62,977 nt of DNA from Arthrobacter sp. (GTDB lineage Bacteria; Actinomycetota; Actinomycetes; Actinomycetales; Micrococcaceae), in NCBI GenBank assembly GCA_023264815.1, contig JAHFUZ010000027.1:1-62977 (forward strand). Reading direction: 5' to 3'. The first letter of the stretch is position 1. Every line of letters begins with the position of its first letter. Shown here piece after piece: positions 18,126 to 26,180 of this stretch. The position numbers were made by a program, and so were the translations under genes. Under the pieces are notes generated by a model, which did no database searches, was not told where the DNA came from, and worked only from the letters and a program-made list of their open reading frames with translations.

Positions 18126-18773
18126 ATGGGGACTACGGAAGTCTGGACCGAAATTGTTGAGTGGCTGACCGCCAACGCGCCAGCGACAGCCGAGACGATA
18201 CGGCCACCTGCGCCGGAAGCACTTATCCGGACGTTAGAAAGCGCAACGCCGGGCGGATGGCCCCAAGACTTCTCTACCCTCTATCGCCTCTTTGACGGCG
18301 CAGAACCATCGCCCGCAGGGTATATCTTCCCGCACTACCGGCCTCTCCCCTTGAAAGAAGCAGAGACGACACGACAGATGTTGCTCGACATCTGGGCGCG
18401 GGTTGGAGACGAGGCAAATGCCGTGGATGAACGTGAGAAGAGGTCGCCTCTTTACGTGAATCTGCTGGCCGCCCACGAAGCTTATAGCGGTGTCCCTGCG
18501 CCGACGCACCACAAACGCTACGACCCGGACCGCGCCGAAAAAGAGGAGGCAGGCACCAGGACGTCCATGTTCATCCCATCTTTCGTGCCGGTTGCAGACG
18601 ACGGCTCCGGAGACTTTCTGTTTGTCGACCTCAGAAAAGGCCGGAAGCACGGCTGCGTCAGTGAATACTTCAAGGAGGAGTCGGACTGGCGCCCCGCGAT
18701 CTGGCCATCTGTTGAACTTCTGATGGCCGAGACGCTGTCAAGCCTGCGCAGCGGACACCCGGTACTGTCCTAA
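18126..18773 (+). CDS. SMI1/KNR4 family protein
   Basis: A 215-residue protein. IRTLESATPGGWPQDFSTLYRLFDG near the N-terminus, PLPLKEAE and the closing FVPVADDGSGDFLFVDL are typical of SMI1/KNR4 (SUKH) domains. In bacteria this fold often serves as immunity to polymorphic or contact-dependent toxins, but many stand-alone copies exist. No toxin gene lies beside it. The gene is visibly less GC-rich than its neighbours, with more A/T third positions, which hints at separate ancestry. It starts 42 bases after the flavoprotein stop. Confidence 0.82.
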   Translation: MGTTEVWTEIVEWLTANAPATAETIRPPAPEALIRTLESATPGGWPQDFSTLYRLFDGAEPSPAGYIFPHYRPLPLKEAETTRQMLLDIWARVGDEANAVDEREKRSPLYVNLLAAHEAYSGVPAPTHHKRYDPDRAEKEEAGTRTSMFIPSFVPVADDGSGDFLFVDLRKGRKHGCVSEYFKEESDWRPAIWPSVELLMAETLSSLRSGHPVLS

Positions 18774-18830
18774 AGAGGGCAGGCTCAGTTGGGGGTTGTC
18801 CCGGGAGGCTCCGGCCCCAGGAAGGATCAC

Positions 18831-19697
18831 TTGATATACATCGACCCGCCCCTGTGGCCAGCCCACGACACCCACTTTTCGCATCTGGTCTCGGACACCT
18901 CGCTGGCAGAGCTGCATGCTTTCGCGGCCGCCGCCGGCATCCCGGACCGGGCATTCGACGCCGACCACTACGACGTCCCGGAGCGCCGGTTTGATGACCT
19001 CGTGGCCGCCGGCGCCATCCCGGTGGAAGGCCGGATCCTGGTCCGCAAGCTCATCGCCAGCGGGCTGCGCATCCCTGCCCGGCAGCGCAGCAAGTCCCTC
19101 AAAGTGCCGCTCCTGAACCGCTGGGAAAGGATCATGCCCGGCCACGACGCCCTCTTCCTGGATCTCCTGGACCGCTGGGGCGAGGAGCACCGCCACTACC
19201 ACGGCCGCACGCACCTGTTGGCCGTCCTGGAGGCCCTGGACCTGCTCACCGACCCCGCCGAGCCCCCGCGGACCGTGCTGCTGGCCGCTTGGTTCCACGA
19301 CGCCGTGTACGTGGGCGTGGCGGGCCAGGACGAAGAGGAGTCGGCGCGGCTCGCCGAGGAGCGCCTCACCGATGCGGGGCTTCCGCCGGCGGACGTGGAG
19401 GAGGTGGCGCGGCTGGTCAGGCTGACATCGGACCACCGCCCGGAACCGGGGGACGACGACGGCGCCCTCCTCTGCGACGCGGACCTCTCGGTGCTCGGCG
19501 GCGAACCTGCGCCGTACGCCCGGTACGTGGCCGCCGTCCGGAAAGACTATGCGCACATCGGCGACGCCGATTTCGCCGCCGGACGCGCCGCCGTCGTACG
19601 CCAATTACTGGAACTGGACCCGCTCTTCCACAGTCAGCGGGCTCGCGAACTGTGGCTCGACGCCGCGCGCCGGAACCTCGAGGGCGAGCTCGCCTGA
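18831..19697 (+). CDS. DUF4031-HD domain fusion protein
   Basis: A 288-residue two-domain protein. Residues 1-85 are DUF4031 (IYIDPPLWPAHDTHFSHLVSD, then FDADHYDVPERRFDDL). Residues 105-288 are an HD-type metal-dependent phosphohydrolase domain: HYHGRTHL, WFHDAVY, the later TSDHRP and DADLSVLGG supply His/Asp metal ligands. Substrate unknown; HD enzymes commonly cut nucleotides or phosphodiesters. The start is a TTG at 18831 preceded by GGAAGGA; the frame is open to another TTG at 18789 without a ribosome-binding site. Confidence 0.84.
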   Translation: MIYIDPPLWPAHDTHFSHLVSDTSLAELHAFAAAAGIPDRAFDADHYDVPERRFDDLVAAGAIPVEGRILVRKLIASGLRIPARQRSKSLKVPLLNRWERIMPGHDALFLDLLDRWGEEHRHYHGRTHLLAVLEALDLLTDPAEPPRTVLLAAWFHDAVYVGVAGQDEEESARLAEERLTDAGLPPADVEEVARLVRLTSDHRPEPGDDDGALLCDADLSVLGGEPAPYARYVAAVRKDYAHIGDADFAAGRAAVVRQLLELDPLFHSQRARELWLDAARRNLEGELA

Positions 19698-19715
19698 CCG
19701 TTCTGGCAAGAATCC

Positions 19716-20678
19716 TCAGTCTTCGACGATGACCTCTCCTACCATCCCCATGTAGTCATGCAGGGCGCAAATGTATTTGAAGGTGCCGGCTTTCGTGAAC
19801 GTCACCTCGAACGAAGACGCCGGGCCTGCGTTCGCGGGAATGATCCCCGAACTGAGGTTGCCTCCGCTGAACTGGGTTGGGTCACCTGAAGGGGCGAAAA
19901 CATTGGCCGGCTCCGTGCCGAAGGTGACCGTGTGGGGCGCGTCCATTCCTGGGTTCTTGAACACCACTTTGTCGCCCACGTGTACTGTCACGGTCGGCTG
20001 GACGAAGCGCATAACCATCGCTACGCCGTCGTCACCGCCTGCCAGCACCAGGTGGTCAGTGGCTTCGTCGGCCAAGGAGTCAGTGAGCCGGTATCCGTCA
20101 CGAAGGATGGACCGTTCCTGTTTGTGGGACCAGCGGTCGTAGTCCCGTTGGGAGTAGGGGTACTCCGATCCTTCCTCCTGGACGTGGACCGTACCCTTCA
20201 TGGCCATGCCGTGAACCAGGCAGTAATACGTGAAGTCGCCCACAGCAGGGAACGTCAGGCTGTAGCTTTTCACTACCTTGAACCCGGGGACCTCGACGTT
20301 GGACATGAGTCCCGAGTTGTAATAGGACGTCCCGTCGTAGCTCTGAATACCCACCGGACCCAGTTGCTGAGGGTCAAACGGATTAAAGGGTTTCAGCGCT
20401 TGGCCCGCGGCGAGGAAGGACACGGTGTGTATCTCGGCCCCGTTGGCCTCCCAGTTGATGGTGTCCCCGGCATTGACCGTGATCTCCGAAGGGAGGAAGG
20501 CCATGCCCTGAATTGCCTGGTCCCAGGATTCGGAGCCGACTTGAACTGTCCAGGAATGCGTCCCCCAGCTGGAGGCACCTGCCGGACCGGCCATGGCCAC
20601 CGACGTTGCCAGCGCAGCGGCCGCCAGGATGAACGGAAGTTTGTGGAATCTGGTGCGAATGCCCTTTATGTGCTTCAT
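19716..20678 (-). CDS. Secreted protein with two cupredoxin (plastocyanin-like) domains
   Basis: A 320-residue exported protein with a signal peptide (LPFILAAAALATSVAMAGPAGA). Domain 1 (about 38-165) keeps type-1 copper ligands: His in AEIHTVSF and Cys/His/Met in YYCLVHGMAMKG. Domain 2 (about 210-320) has His in APHTVTFG and YICALHDYMGM. Each domain could therefore bind one blue copper for electron transfer. It lacks the trinuclear site of multicopper oxidases. The ATG at 20678 gives a proper signal peptide; the frame stays open upstream to 20810. Its partner is unknown. Confidence 0.85.
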   Translation of the reverse strand: MKHIKGIRTRFHKLPFILAAAALATSVAMAGPAGASSWGTHSWTVQVGSESWDQAIQGMAFLPSEITVNAGDTINWEANGAEIHTVSFLAAGQALKPFNPFDPQQLGPVGIQSYDGTSYYNSGLMSNVEVPGFKVVKSYSLTFPAVGDFTYYCLVHGMAMKGTVHVQEEGSEYPYSQRDYDRWSHKQERSILRDGYRLTDSLADEATDHLVLAGGDDGVAMVMRFVQPTVTVHVGDKVVFKNPGMDAPHTVTFGTEPANVFAPSGDPTQFSGGNLSSGIIPANAGPASSFEVTFTKAGTFKYICALHDYMGMVGEVIVED

Positions 20679-21009
20679 CGCAATGCTCTCTTGTAAACCG
20701 TGTCCGGCCATGACTGGCCGATGGATCACCGTGACCGGTTCAACCCCAGCCGGGACAAATCCCACACTGGTCACTGTTTCTGGGCGGCGGATCCTCGGTC
20801 GCTCCGGCAAAAGTGCGGGAGCGTGGGCAACCGGGAGGATTCACGCGCCGGAAAAGCACCACAGCGGTGGTGCGGCGCAGATGTTCGATTTTAATCCAGG
20901 CGCCCTCGCTGGCGGGCGTGTAAGCCGCCGGGCGGAAGCTGGGGCGCAATTATCAGGCTCCTCCTGCGGCCCCTGTTTGTCGAGGTTAATCCGCCGGTTC
21001 GTCCGCCGC
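20679..21009. other. Intergenic region between YccF and the cupredoxin gene
   Basis: 331 bases without a supported gene. It contains a terminator for the YccF transcript (20852-20873). The remaining 170 or so bases before the cupredoxin start should hold its promoter, but no convincing -35/-10 pair or riboswitch was recognised. Confidence 0.5.
20852..20873 (-). terminator. Rho-independent terminator after YccF
   Basis: Minus-strand reading gives GCACCAC, a four-base loop, GTGGTGC and then TTTT. It lies about 140 bases after the YccF stop and upstream of the cupredoxin gene on the same strand. Confidence 0.6.
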
Positions 21010-21411
21010 TTAACGGTACGCGGTGATGAACGGCCTGTCGGTGGGCACGATCTGCTTGCCAAGCGGCATCAGGCTCACCGGGATGAGCTTCAGGTTGGCG
21101 ATGGCCAGCGGGATGCCGATGATGGTGACCGCCATGGCGAAGGCCGTGACCACGTGGCCGATGGCGATCCACACGCCCGCCACCACCAGCCAGATAACAT
21201 TCCCCAACATCGGAAACATGCCGGTTCCGCCCGGCTTGTCCACCACCATCCGACCAAAGGGCCACAACGTGTATGCAGCGATCCGGAACGAGGCGATGCC
21301 CCACGGGATGGTCACGATCAGCAGGCAGCAGATGATGCCCGCCAGGAAGTAGCCCAGGGCAAGCCAGAATCCGCCGAAAACGAGCCAGATGATGTTGAGC
21401 AGTGTCTTCAT
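21010..21411 (-). CDS. YccF domain inner-membrane protein
   Basis: A 133-residue protein made of two similar halves, each with two hydrophobic segments. LLNIIWLVFGGFWLALGYFLAG opens the first half and NVIWLVVAGVWIAIGHV the second; IPWGIASFRIAAYTLWPFGR is the family signature. Function is unknown for the family. The ATG at 21411 matches family starts; ten upstream codons are open but unsupported. Confidence 0.88.
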   Translation of the reverse strand: MKTLLNIIWLVFGGFWLALGYFLAGIICCLLIVTIPWGIASFRIAAYTLWPFGRMVVDKPGGTGMFPMLGNVIWLVVAGVWIAIGHVVTAFAMAVTIIGIPLAIANLKLIPVSLMPLGKQIVPTDRPFITAYR

Positions 21412-21505
21412 CTGTCCATTGTGCCTTGGCGTGGCCGGCAAAAAGGTAGGGGTCTGCCCTGATTGATCCCTGAATTCCCGTTGGGGATGCGCGGCGGGCC
21501 CCGGG

Positions 21506-22105
21506 TCAGCCCTTCGCAGCCTTCAGGAAGGCACGGATCTTGTCCAGGTCCTTGACCCCGCGGGAGGCCTCGACGCCGGAGGAGACATCCACGCCCCATG
21601 CACCCGATGCCGCGGCGGCGTGCGCCACGGTGTCCGGGTTCAGGCCTCCGGCCAGCAGCCAGTTGCGGTCCTGGAGCGCCGTCACGTCCACCATGGACGC
21701 ATAGTCCCAGGCCTCACCCGAACCGGGCACGGCGGCATCGATCAGCAGGAGGTCCTCGCCCCAGTCCGCGAACGTGTCCGCGGTGGCTGCCATGGTGACT
21801 GCCCTGATCAGCTTCATGCCGGCGTCGTGCACTGTGGCCACTTCTTCCGGGGTGAGGTCCGCGTGGAGCTGGATCCAGTGCAGTCCGGCGGCGCGGGCAA
21901 TTGCCAGGGCGTCCGCCACAGGTTCATGCCGGAACACGCCCACGGCGGCCACGCCGGCCGGCACATCGGCCAGGAGCCCGGAAACCTGTGATGGTGAGAC
22001 TGCCCGCGGGCTCGCGGTCAGGACAAACCCGACGGCGTCGGCCCCGGCCTCGACGGCGGCACGGACCGATTCCGGCGTGCTCAGGCCACAAATTTTGACG
22101 AACAT
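21506..22105 (-). CDS. trpF: Phosphoribosylanthranilate isomerase
   Basis: A 199-residue TIM-barrel enzyme of tryptophan synthesis. It starts MFVKICGLSTPESVRAA, carrying the catalytic Cys in KICG, and has GADAVGFVLTASPRAVS. The catalytic Asp is in LLIDAAVPGSGEAWDY and the phosphate-binding loop is LAGGLNPDTVAHA. The ribosome-binding site AAGGAG supports the start. No other trp gene is next to it, so it is a detached copy from the main trp genes. Confidence 0.95.
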   Translation of the reverse strand: MFVKICGLSTPESVRAAVEAGADAVGFVLTASPRAVSPSQVSGLLADVPAGVAAVGVFRHEPVADALAIARAAGLHWIQLHADLTPEEVATVHDAGMKLIRAVTMAATADTFADWGEDLLLIDAAVPGSGEAWDYASMVDVTALQDRNWLLAGGLNPDTVAHAAAASGAWGVDVSSGVEASRGVKDLDKIRAFLKAAKG

Positions 22106-22250
22106 TCCCGACTCCTTCAGGCTGACTTCGCAATGTCCCCCGGGAGGACACTAGCAGGGAATGCGGCCCACGCCGAGAGTAGCGCCACGTCAGGGGCCTG
22201 TCCTGCACGCTCATCCCGTTGAGCCCCGCCCAACGAACTAGGCTGATCGG

Positions 22251-22871
22251 ATGGAGATCATCCGCTTCGCAGAACTCAGGTCCGAACCGTGGCGCAACGG
22301 TGGCGGGGTGACCCGGGAACTGGCCAGCCACCCCAAGGCAGCCTCCGCGCAGGACGGCGCGTGGGACTGGCGCGTCAGCATCGCCGACCTCACCAAGGCC
22401 GGGGATTTTTCGGTGTTTCCGGGCATGGAACGAGTCCTCACCGTGGTGGACGGCGAGCTGCTCCTGCTGACCGTGGACGGTGCCGAGCATCCGCTGGAAA
22501 AGTACCGGCCATTCCGGTTCCCGGGCGACGCCGCTGCCCACGGCGCCCTGCCCACCGGTGACATCCGCAACCTCAACGTCATCACGCGCAGCGGCTCCTT
22601 TAAGGGGTTCACATCCATCATCGAGCTGTCCAAGAAGCGGGCGCACCCGGTTTTTGAGGGCCAGATCGGGGTGCTGCTGCAGGGCCAGGCCACCGTCACC
22701 CCGGGCCCCGCCGGCGCTGACGAAGGTGCCGACGGCGGAGCCGCCGCCGCCCCGGCGGAAGCCGAGGCACTCAACCGGTATGACGCCGTCGTAGGTTCCG
22801 ATACCCGTTCACCAGAGGTCTTGGGCCGGGGCTTCCTGGCGGTGGTTTCGATCGACCGGGTGGCGGGCTGA
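22251..22871 (+). CDS. HutD/Ves family cupin protein
   Basis: A 206-residue protein starting MEIIRFAELRSEPWRNGGGVTREL, the characteristic HutD motif, with WDWRVSIADLTKAGDFSVFPGMERVLTV soon after. HutD is a cupin-fold protein linked to histidine utilisation, proposed to limit that pathway. There are no hut genes nearby here, so the role is open. An Ala-rich insert (about 155-170) interrupts the cupin. Divergent from trpF. Confidence 0.88.
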   Translation: MEIIRFAELRSEPWRNGGGVTRELASHPKAASAQDGAWDWRVSIADLTKAGDFSVFPGMERVLTVVDGELLLLTVDGAEHPLEKYRPFRFPGDAAAHGALPTGDIRNLNVITRSGSFKGFTSIIELSKKRAHPVFEGQIGVLLQGQATVTPGPAGADEGADGGAAAAPAEAEALNRYDAVVGSDTRSPEVLGRGFLAVVSIDRVAG

Positions 22872-22954
22872 CGGCTTTGCAGGCCAGCCTCGCCTTCGTT
22901 ATCTGAGCCTTTCCACACTGGTCAGGCGGTGGCGGCGCTCCTAGACTCGGGACC

Positions 22955-23485
22955 ATGACCACCACCTCGTTTAACGCGCTCCTGTCCACCCAGATCGGCA
23001 ACGAATTCGCGGCCTCGCAGCAGTACATTGCCGTGGCCACCTGGTTCGCCAACCAGGACCTGCCCCAGCTGGCCCGCTACTTCTACCGCCAGTCGGTGGA
23101 GGAGCGGAACCACGCCATGATGATGGTCCAGTACATGCTGGACCGCGACATTGAATTCACCATCCCGGGCGTGCCTACCGTCCGCAACGACTTCTCGTCG
23201 GTGACCGAGCCGCTGGCCCTTGCCCTGCAGCAGGAGAAGGAAGTGACTGCCAACATTGAGGCACTCTTCCGCGCCGCCCGCGCCGAGGACGATGCCCTGG
23301 GCGAGCAGTTCATGCTCTGGTTCCTCAAGGAACAGGTGGAGGAAGTGGCGTCCATGACCACGCTGCTGAACATCGCCGAGCGTGCGGACAACCTGTTCGA
23401 CATCGAGAACTTCATCGCCCGCGAGACCATCGGCGACGGCGGCCGCGACTCCTCCGCCCCCGAGGCTGCCGGCGGCGCGCTCTAA
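22955..23485 (+). CDS. Non-haem ferritin
   Basis: A 176-residue four-helix-bundle iron-storage protein. FNALLSTQIGNEFAASQQYIA carries the first ferroxidase Glu. The E-x-x-H motif is in RQSVEERNHAMMMVQYM and a further Glu is in FLKEQVEEVASM. The length and the acidic C-terminal tail match actinobacterial BfrB-like ferritins, which oxidise Fe(II) and store it. A hairpin terminator follows at 23495-23542. No iron-regulator box was identified. Confidence 0.93.
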   Translation: MTTTSFNALLSTQIGNEFAASQQYIAVATWFANQDLPQLARYFYRQSVEERNHAMMMVQYMLDRDIEFTIPGVPTVRNDFSSVTEPLALALQQEKEVTANIEALFRAARAEDDALGEQFMLWFLKEQVEEVASMTTLLNIAERADNLFDIENFIARETIGDGGRDSSAPEAAGGAL

Positions 23486-23494
23486 CTCCCCCTG

Positions 23495-23542
23495 ACCCCG
23501 GCGGTGAGACTGGCCACCAACCCGGCCACCCGCCGTCGGGGT
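23495..23542 (+). terminator. Terminator after ferritin
   Basis: Arms 23495-23504 and 23530-23542 (ACCCCGGCGG against CCGCCGTCGGGGT, one bulge) followed by TTTG. It isolates the ferritin transcript from the riboswitch-controlled exporter genes. Confidence 0.55.
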
Positions 23543-23578
23543 TTGCTAGTGTGGATTTAAGGCCCCGCGAGCGGGCCT

Positions 23579-23619
23579 CCGGACGACGGTTCAGTACCCG
23601 GCACGCGACAAGACTGGCC
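23579..23619 (+). promoter_or_regulatory. Guanidine-III riboswitch (ykkC-III class)
   Basis: The 41 bases before the SMR genes match the guanidine-III pattern in order: CCGGACGA, a variable GUNC-rich stretch, GTACCCGG, then GACAAGAC followed by GGC. P1 would pair the two CCGG segments. The pseudoknot P2 would pair TCAGT (23591-23595 region) with ACTGG (23613-23617 region). The 3' strand of P2 abuts the AAAGGA ribosome-binding site of the first SMR gene, fitting translational control. The class is known to sense guanidinium and to sit in front of Gdx-type SMR exporters. Confidence 0.88.
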
Positions 23620-23631
23620 AAAGGATCTGTC

Positions 23632-23955
23632 ATGTCGTGGTTAATCCTCATCCTGTCCGGGGCGCTCGAGGCCGTCTGGGCCGCCGCCCTCCACCGGACT
23701 TTCCAGGCCACCGGCCGGCGCCGCGTCGCCCCCGCGTCCCTCTTCCTGGCCTCCGTCCTCGCGAGCATGGCTGGCCTCGCCATCGCCATGCAGTCCATCC
23801 CCACCGGCACCGCGTACGCCGTCTGGGTGGGGGTGGGCGTGGTGCTGACCGCCGCCTACGCCATGGTCACCAAGGCGGAACGCCCGACGACGGCCCGCCT
23901 CCTGCTCCTGACCGGCATCGCCGCGTGCGTGGTTGGCCTGAAGGTGGTGGCGTAA
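23632..23955 (+). CDS. SMR-family guanidinium exporter subunit 1 (Gdx type)
   Basis: A 107-residue protein with four membrane helices starting MSWLILILSGALEAVWAAAL; Glu13 is the conserved proton/substrate carboxylate of SMR proteins. The signature GTAYAVWVGVG in helix 2-3 is that of Gdx (guanidinium) rather than EmrE (multidrug) members. The ATG at 23632 follows AAAGGA and the riboswitch. The stop overlaps the next start by one base (TAATG), so the two subunits are co-translated and probably form an antiparallel heterodimer. Confidence 0.9.
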   Translation: MSWLILILSGALEAVWAAALHRTFQATGRRRVAPASLFLASVLASMAGLAIAMQSIPTGTAYAVWVGVGVVLTAAYAMVTKAERPTTARLLLLTGIAACVVGLKVVA

Positions 23956-24326
23956 TGAGGAAGCGTTCTGCTGCGTGGGCCCTGTTGTTGGCTTCCGCCG
24001 TCCTCGAAGCTGTGTGGGCCACCGCCCTGGGCCTGTCCAATGGCTTCACTGTGCCCGTCCCCACACTGGTTTTCGCCGTGACGGCCACGCTCAGCATGAT
24101 CGGCCTGGGCCTCGCCATCCGGAGCATCCCCCTCGGCACCGCCTACGCCGTCTGGGTGGGGATCGGCGCGGCCCTGACCGTTGGCTGGGCGATGGCCACC
24201 GGCGTGGAAGCCTTCAGCCTCCTGAAGGTGCTGTTCATCGCCGGGATCGTGGGTTGCGCGGCCGGCCTGAAGTCCCTGCCGGCTGGCAAGCCGGCCGAAC
24301 CGGCCCGGGAGGACCAGCGGGTTTAG
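23955..24326 (+). CDS. SMR-family guanidinium exporter subunit 2 (Gdx type)
   Basis: A 123-residue four-helix protein with the carboxylate Glu in AVLEAVWATALGLSNG and the Gdx motif GTAYAVWVGIGA. It has a 15-residue polar C-terminal tail (PAGKPAEPAREDQRV) that subunit 1 lacks. Paired SMR genes often encode heterodimers in which each subunit has a fixed membrane orientation. Guanidinium export is inferred from the riboswitch plus the motif. Confidence 0.9.
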   Translation: MRKRSAAWALLLASAVLEAVWATALGLSNGFTVPVPTLVFAVTATLSMIGLGLAIRSIPLGTAYAVWVGIGAALTVGWAMATGVEAFSLLKVLFIAGIVGCAAGLKSLPAGKPAEPAREDQRV

Positions 24327-24335
24327 GCTTTTGCC

Positions 24336-24977
24336 ATGGACTCCCCCGAAATCGCCGCGGCGATCGATTCGCTGTGGCACCGGCTCCACGGCGGTGGACC
24401 TGACCGCGGGCACCGTATCCTGCTGGGCATCACCGGAGCGCCCGGCTCGGGCAAGTCCACGTTTGCCGCCCGCCTGCAGCAGGAGTTCGGCCCGGGCGTG
24501 GCCGTAGTGGTGCCGATGGACGGCTTCCACCTGGGCAACGCCATCATCGACGGCACCCCGCTACGGCAGCGTAAAGGCGCCATGGACACGTTCGACGTCG
24601 GCGGGTACCTGTCGCTGTTGCAGCGGCTGGTGCGGCGGGACGAGCCGCTGGTGTACGCGCCGGAGTTCCGGCGCGCGTTGGACGAACCCGTGGCCGCGTC
24701 CATCGCCGTCCCGGCGTCCGTGCCGCTGGTGATCACCGAAGGGAACTACTTGCTGGTGGAGGCGCCGCAGTGGAAGGGCGTCCGTGCCCAGCTGGATGAG
24801 GTCTGGTTTATGGACACGCCTCCTGCATTGCGGCTTGCCCGGCTGGTGGACCGGCACGTGGAGTTCGGCATGGACCGGGCCGCAGCGGAAGCCTGGGCCT
24901 CGGGATCGGATGAGGCCAACGCCGTGCTGATCGAGGCCACGCGCCAGGGAGCGGACCGGATCATGCCCTGGGCCTAG
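24336..24977 (+). CDS. Nucleoside/nucleotide kinase family protein (uridine-kinase-like P-loop)
   Basis: A 213-residue P-loop kinase. Walker A is GAPGSGKS near residue 34. VVVPMDGFHLGNAIID and RKGAMDTFDVGGYL resemble the substrate lid of pantothenate/uridine-kinase-like proteins of the YggC/FrcK type; VITEGNYLLVE is the second conserved strand. The phosphate acceptor is not known. It begins nine bases after the second SMR gene and may be read through from the same promoter, but has no obvious link to guanidine. Confidence 0.83.
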   Translation: MDSPEIAAAIDSLWHRLHGGGPDRGHRILLGITGAPGSGKSTFAARLQQEFGPGVAVVVPMDGFHLGNAIIDGTPLRQRKGAMDTFDVGGYLSLLQRLVRRDEPLVYAPEFRRALDEPVAASIAVPASVPLVITEGNYLLVEAPQWKGVRAQLDEVWFMDTPPALRLARLVDRHVEFGMDRAAAEAWASGSDEANAVLIEATRQGADRIMPWA

Positions 24978-24989
24978 TTCCTTCTCATC

Positions 24990-25042
24990 GAGCGGTGAGA
25001 TCTCGGCGCTAAGCCGTGTCCGGAACGCCGAGACCTCGCCGT
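24990..25042. repeat. Intergenic inverted repeat
   Basis: Arms of about 17-20 bases around CGGTGAGATCTCGGCG and CGCCGAGACCTCGCCG, with about three mismatches and a loop near 25009-25025. Placed between two co-oriented genes; possibly a terminator after the kinase. It is not related in sequence to the other palindrome families reported here. Confidence 0.5.
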
Positions 25043-25159
25043 TCAATGTGCCGCGCCGGCCCGTCTACTCGGACACCGCCCGGAATACCACGGACTCGGA
25101 TGGGGTTCTTGGCTGGGAAACGCACCACCACACAAGCCCACTACGAACGGAGCGCGCGC

Positions 25160-26155
25160 ATGACTGAACCATCGGTACACCTCGGCGACGGCCTCAAGGT
25201 CAGTCCCCTGGGTTTCGGCGGAATGGCCCTCACCCCGGTCTACGGAGACGTTGACCCGCACCATGCCCTCAAGACCCTGCATCACGCGGTGGATGCCGGT
25301 GTCAGCTTCATCGACACCGCGGACATCTATGGCGGGGGCAGCAACGAGGAACTCATCGCGCAGTTACTGAAGGACCGGCGGGACGAGGTCCAGCTCGCCA
25401 CCAAGTTCTCCCTGGTGGGCACGCCAACTGACGGCTACACGGAGATCCGGGGCGACGCCGCCTACATCCGGCAGGCCGTGGACGCCAGCCTGAAACGGCT
25501 TGGCACGGACGTGATCGACCTCTACTACATGCACCGCCGTGACCTCCGCGTTCCGATTGTGGAAACCGTGGAGGCCATGGCGGGGCTGGTGCAGCAGGGC
25601 AAGGTCAAACACCTTGGCCTGTCTGAGGTGACCGCACAGGAACTGGCCGAAGCCTACGCGGTCCATCCGATCGCCGCAGTCCAGAGCGAGTGGTCCATCT
25701 GGAGCCGCGACGTGGAACGCAACGTTGTTCCTGCCGCCGCCGGACTGGGCGTGGGTTTTGTGCCGTATTCGCCACTGGGCCGGGGATTCCTCACCGGCAC
25801 GGTGGACGCGTCCAGCCTTGGGGCAAAGGACTTCCGACGCCGGATCCCCCGCTTCGCCGAGGACGCCGCCGATGCCAACCAGGCCGTGGTGGCAACGGTC
25901 CAGGCCGTGGCCGCGGACCTGTCCGCAGCACCGGCGCAGGTGGCCCTCGCCTGGCTGCTGGAGCAGGGCAAACGGCTGGGGCTCCCGGTGGTCCCCATCC
26001 CCGGCACGCGCAAAACGCACCGGATCGGTGAGAACCTGGGGGCACTGTCCCTGGTCCTTACCCCGGCGCAACTCGAGTCGCTGGACCAGGCCGCGGACGC
26101 CGTCGTCGGCTCCCGCTCAGCGGACCCCAACTGGGTTTCCCAGGGCCGCGAATGA
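25160..26155 (+). CDS. Aldo/keto reductase
   Basis: A 331-residue NADPH-dependent oxidoreductase of the (beta/alpha)8 fold. Catalytic residues are visible: Asp in FIDTADIYGGGSNEEL with Tyr four residues on, Lys in LATKFSL and His in YYMHRRD. The closing VPIPGTRKTHRIGENLGAL is the cofactor phosphate-binding region. The substrate is unknown. The ATG at 25160 lies after GGAGCG; the frame is open to 25016. Followed 25 bases later by an MBL hydrolase gene. Confidence 0.92.
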   Translation: MTEPSVHLGDGLKVSPLGFGGMALTPVYGDVDPHHALKTLHHAVDAGVSFIDTADIYGGGSNEELIAQLLKDRRDEVQLATKFSLVGTPTDGYTEIRGDAAYIRQAVDASLKRLGTDVIDLYYMHRRDLRVPIVETVEAMAGLVQQGKVKHLGLSEVTAQELAEAYAVHPIAAVQSEWSIWSRDVERNVVPAAAGLGVGFVPYSPLGRGFLTGTVDASSLGAKDFRRRIPRFAEDAADANQAVVATVQAVAADLSAAPAQVALAWLLEQGKRLGLPVVPIPGTRKTHRIGENLGALSLVLTPAQLESLDQAADAVVGSRSADPNWVSQGRE

Positions 26156-26180
26156 CCGGGCCGTGCCTAGACTGAAGGCC

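Noticed and set aside
20756..20784. TGAACC followed 16 bases later by CGGCC on the minus strand, upstream of the cupredoxin gene
   Set aside because: The -35 matches the ECF pattern but the -10 lacks CGT, so membership in the sigma regulon is not supported.
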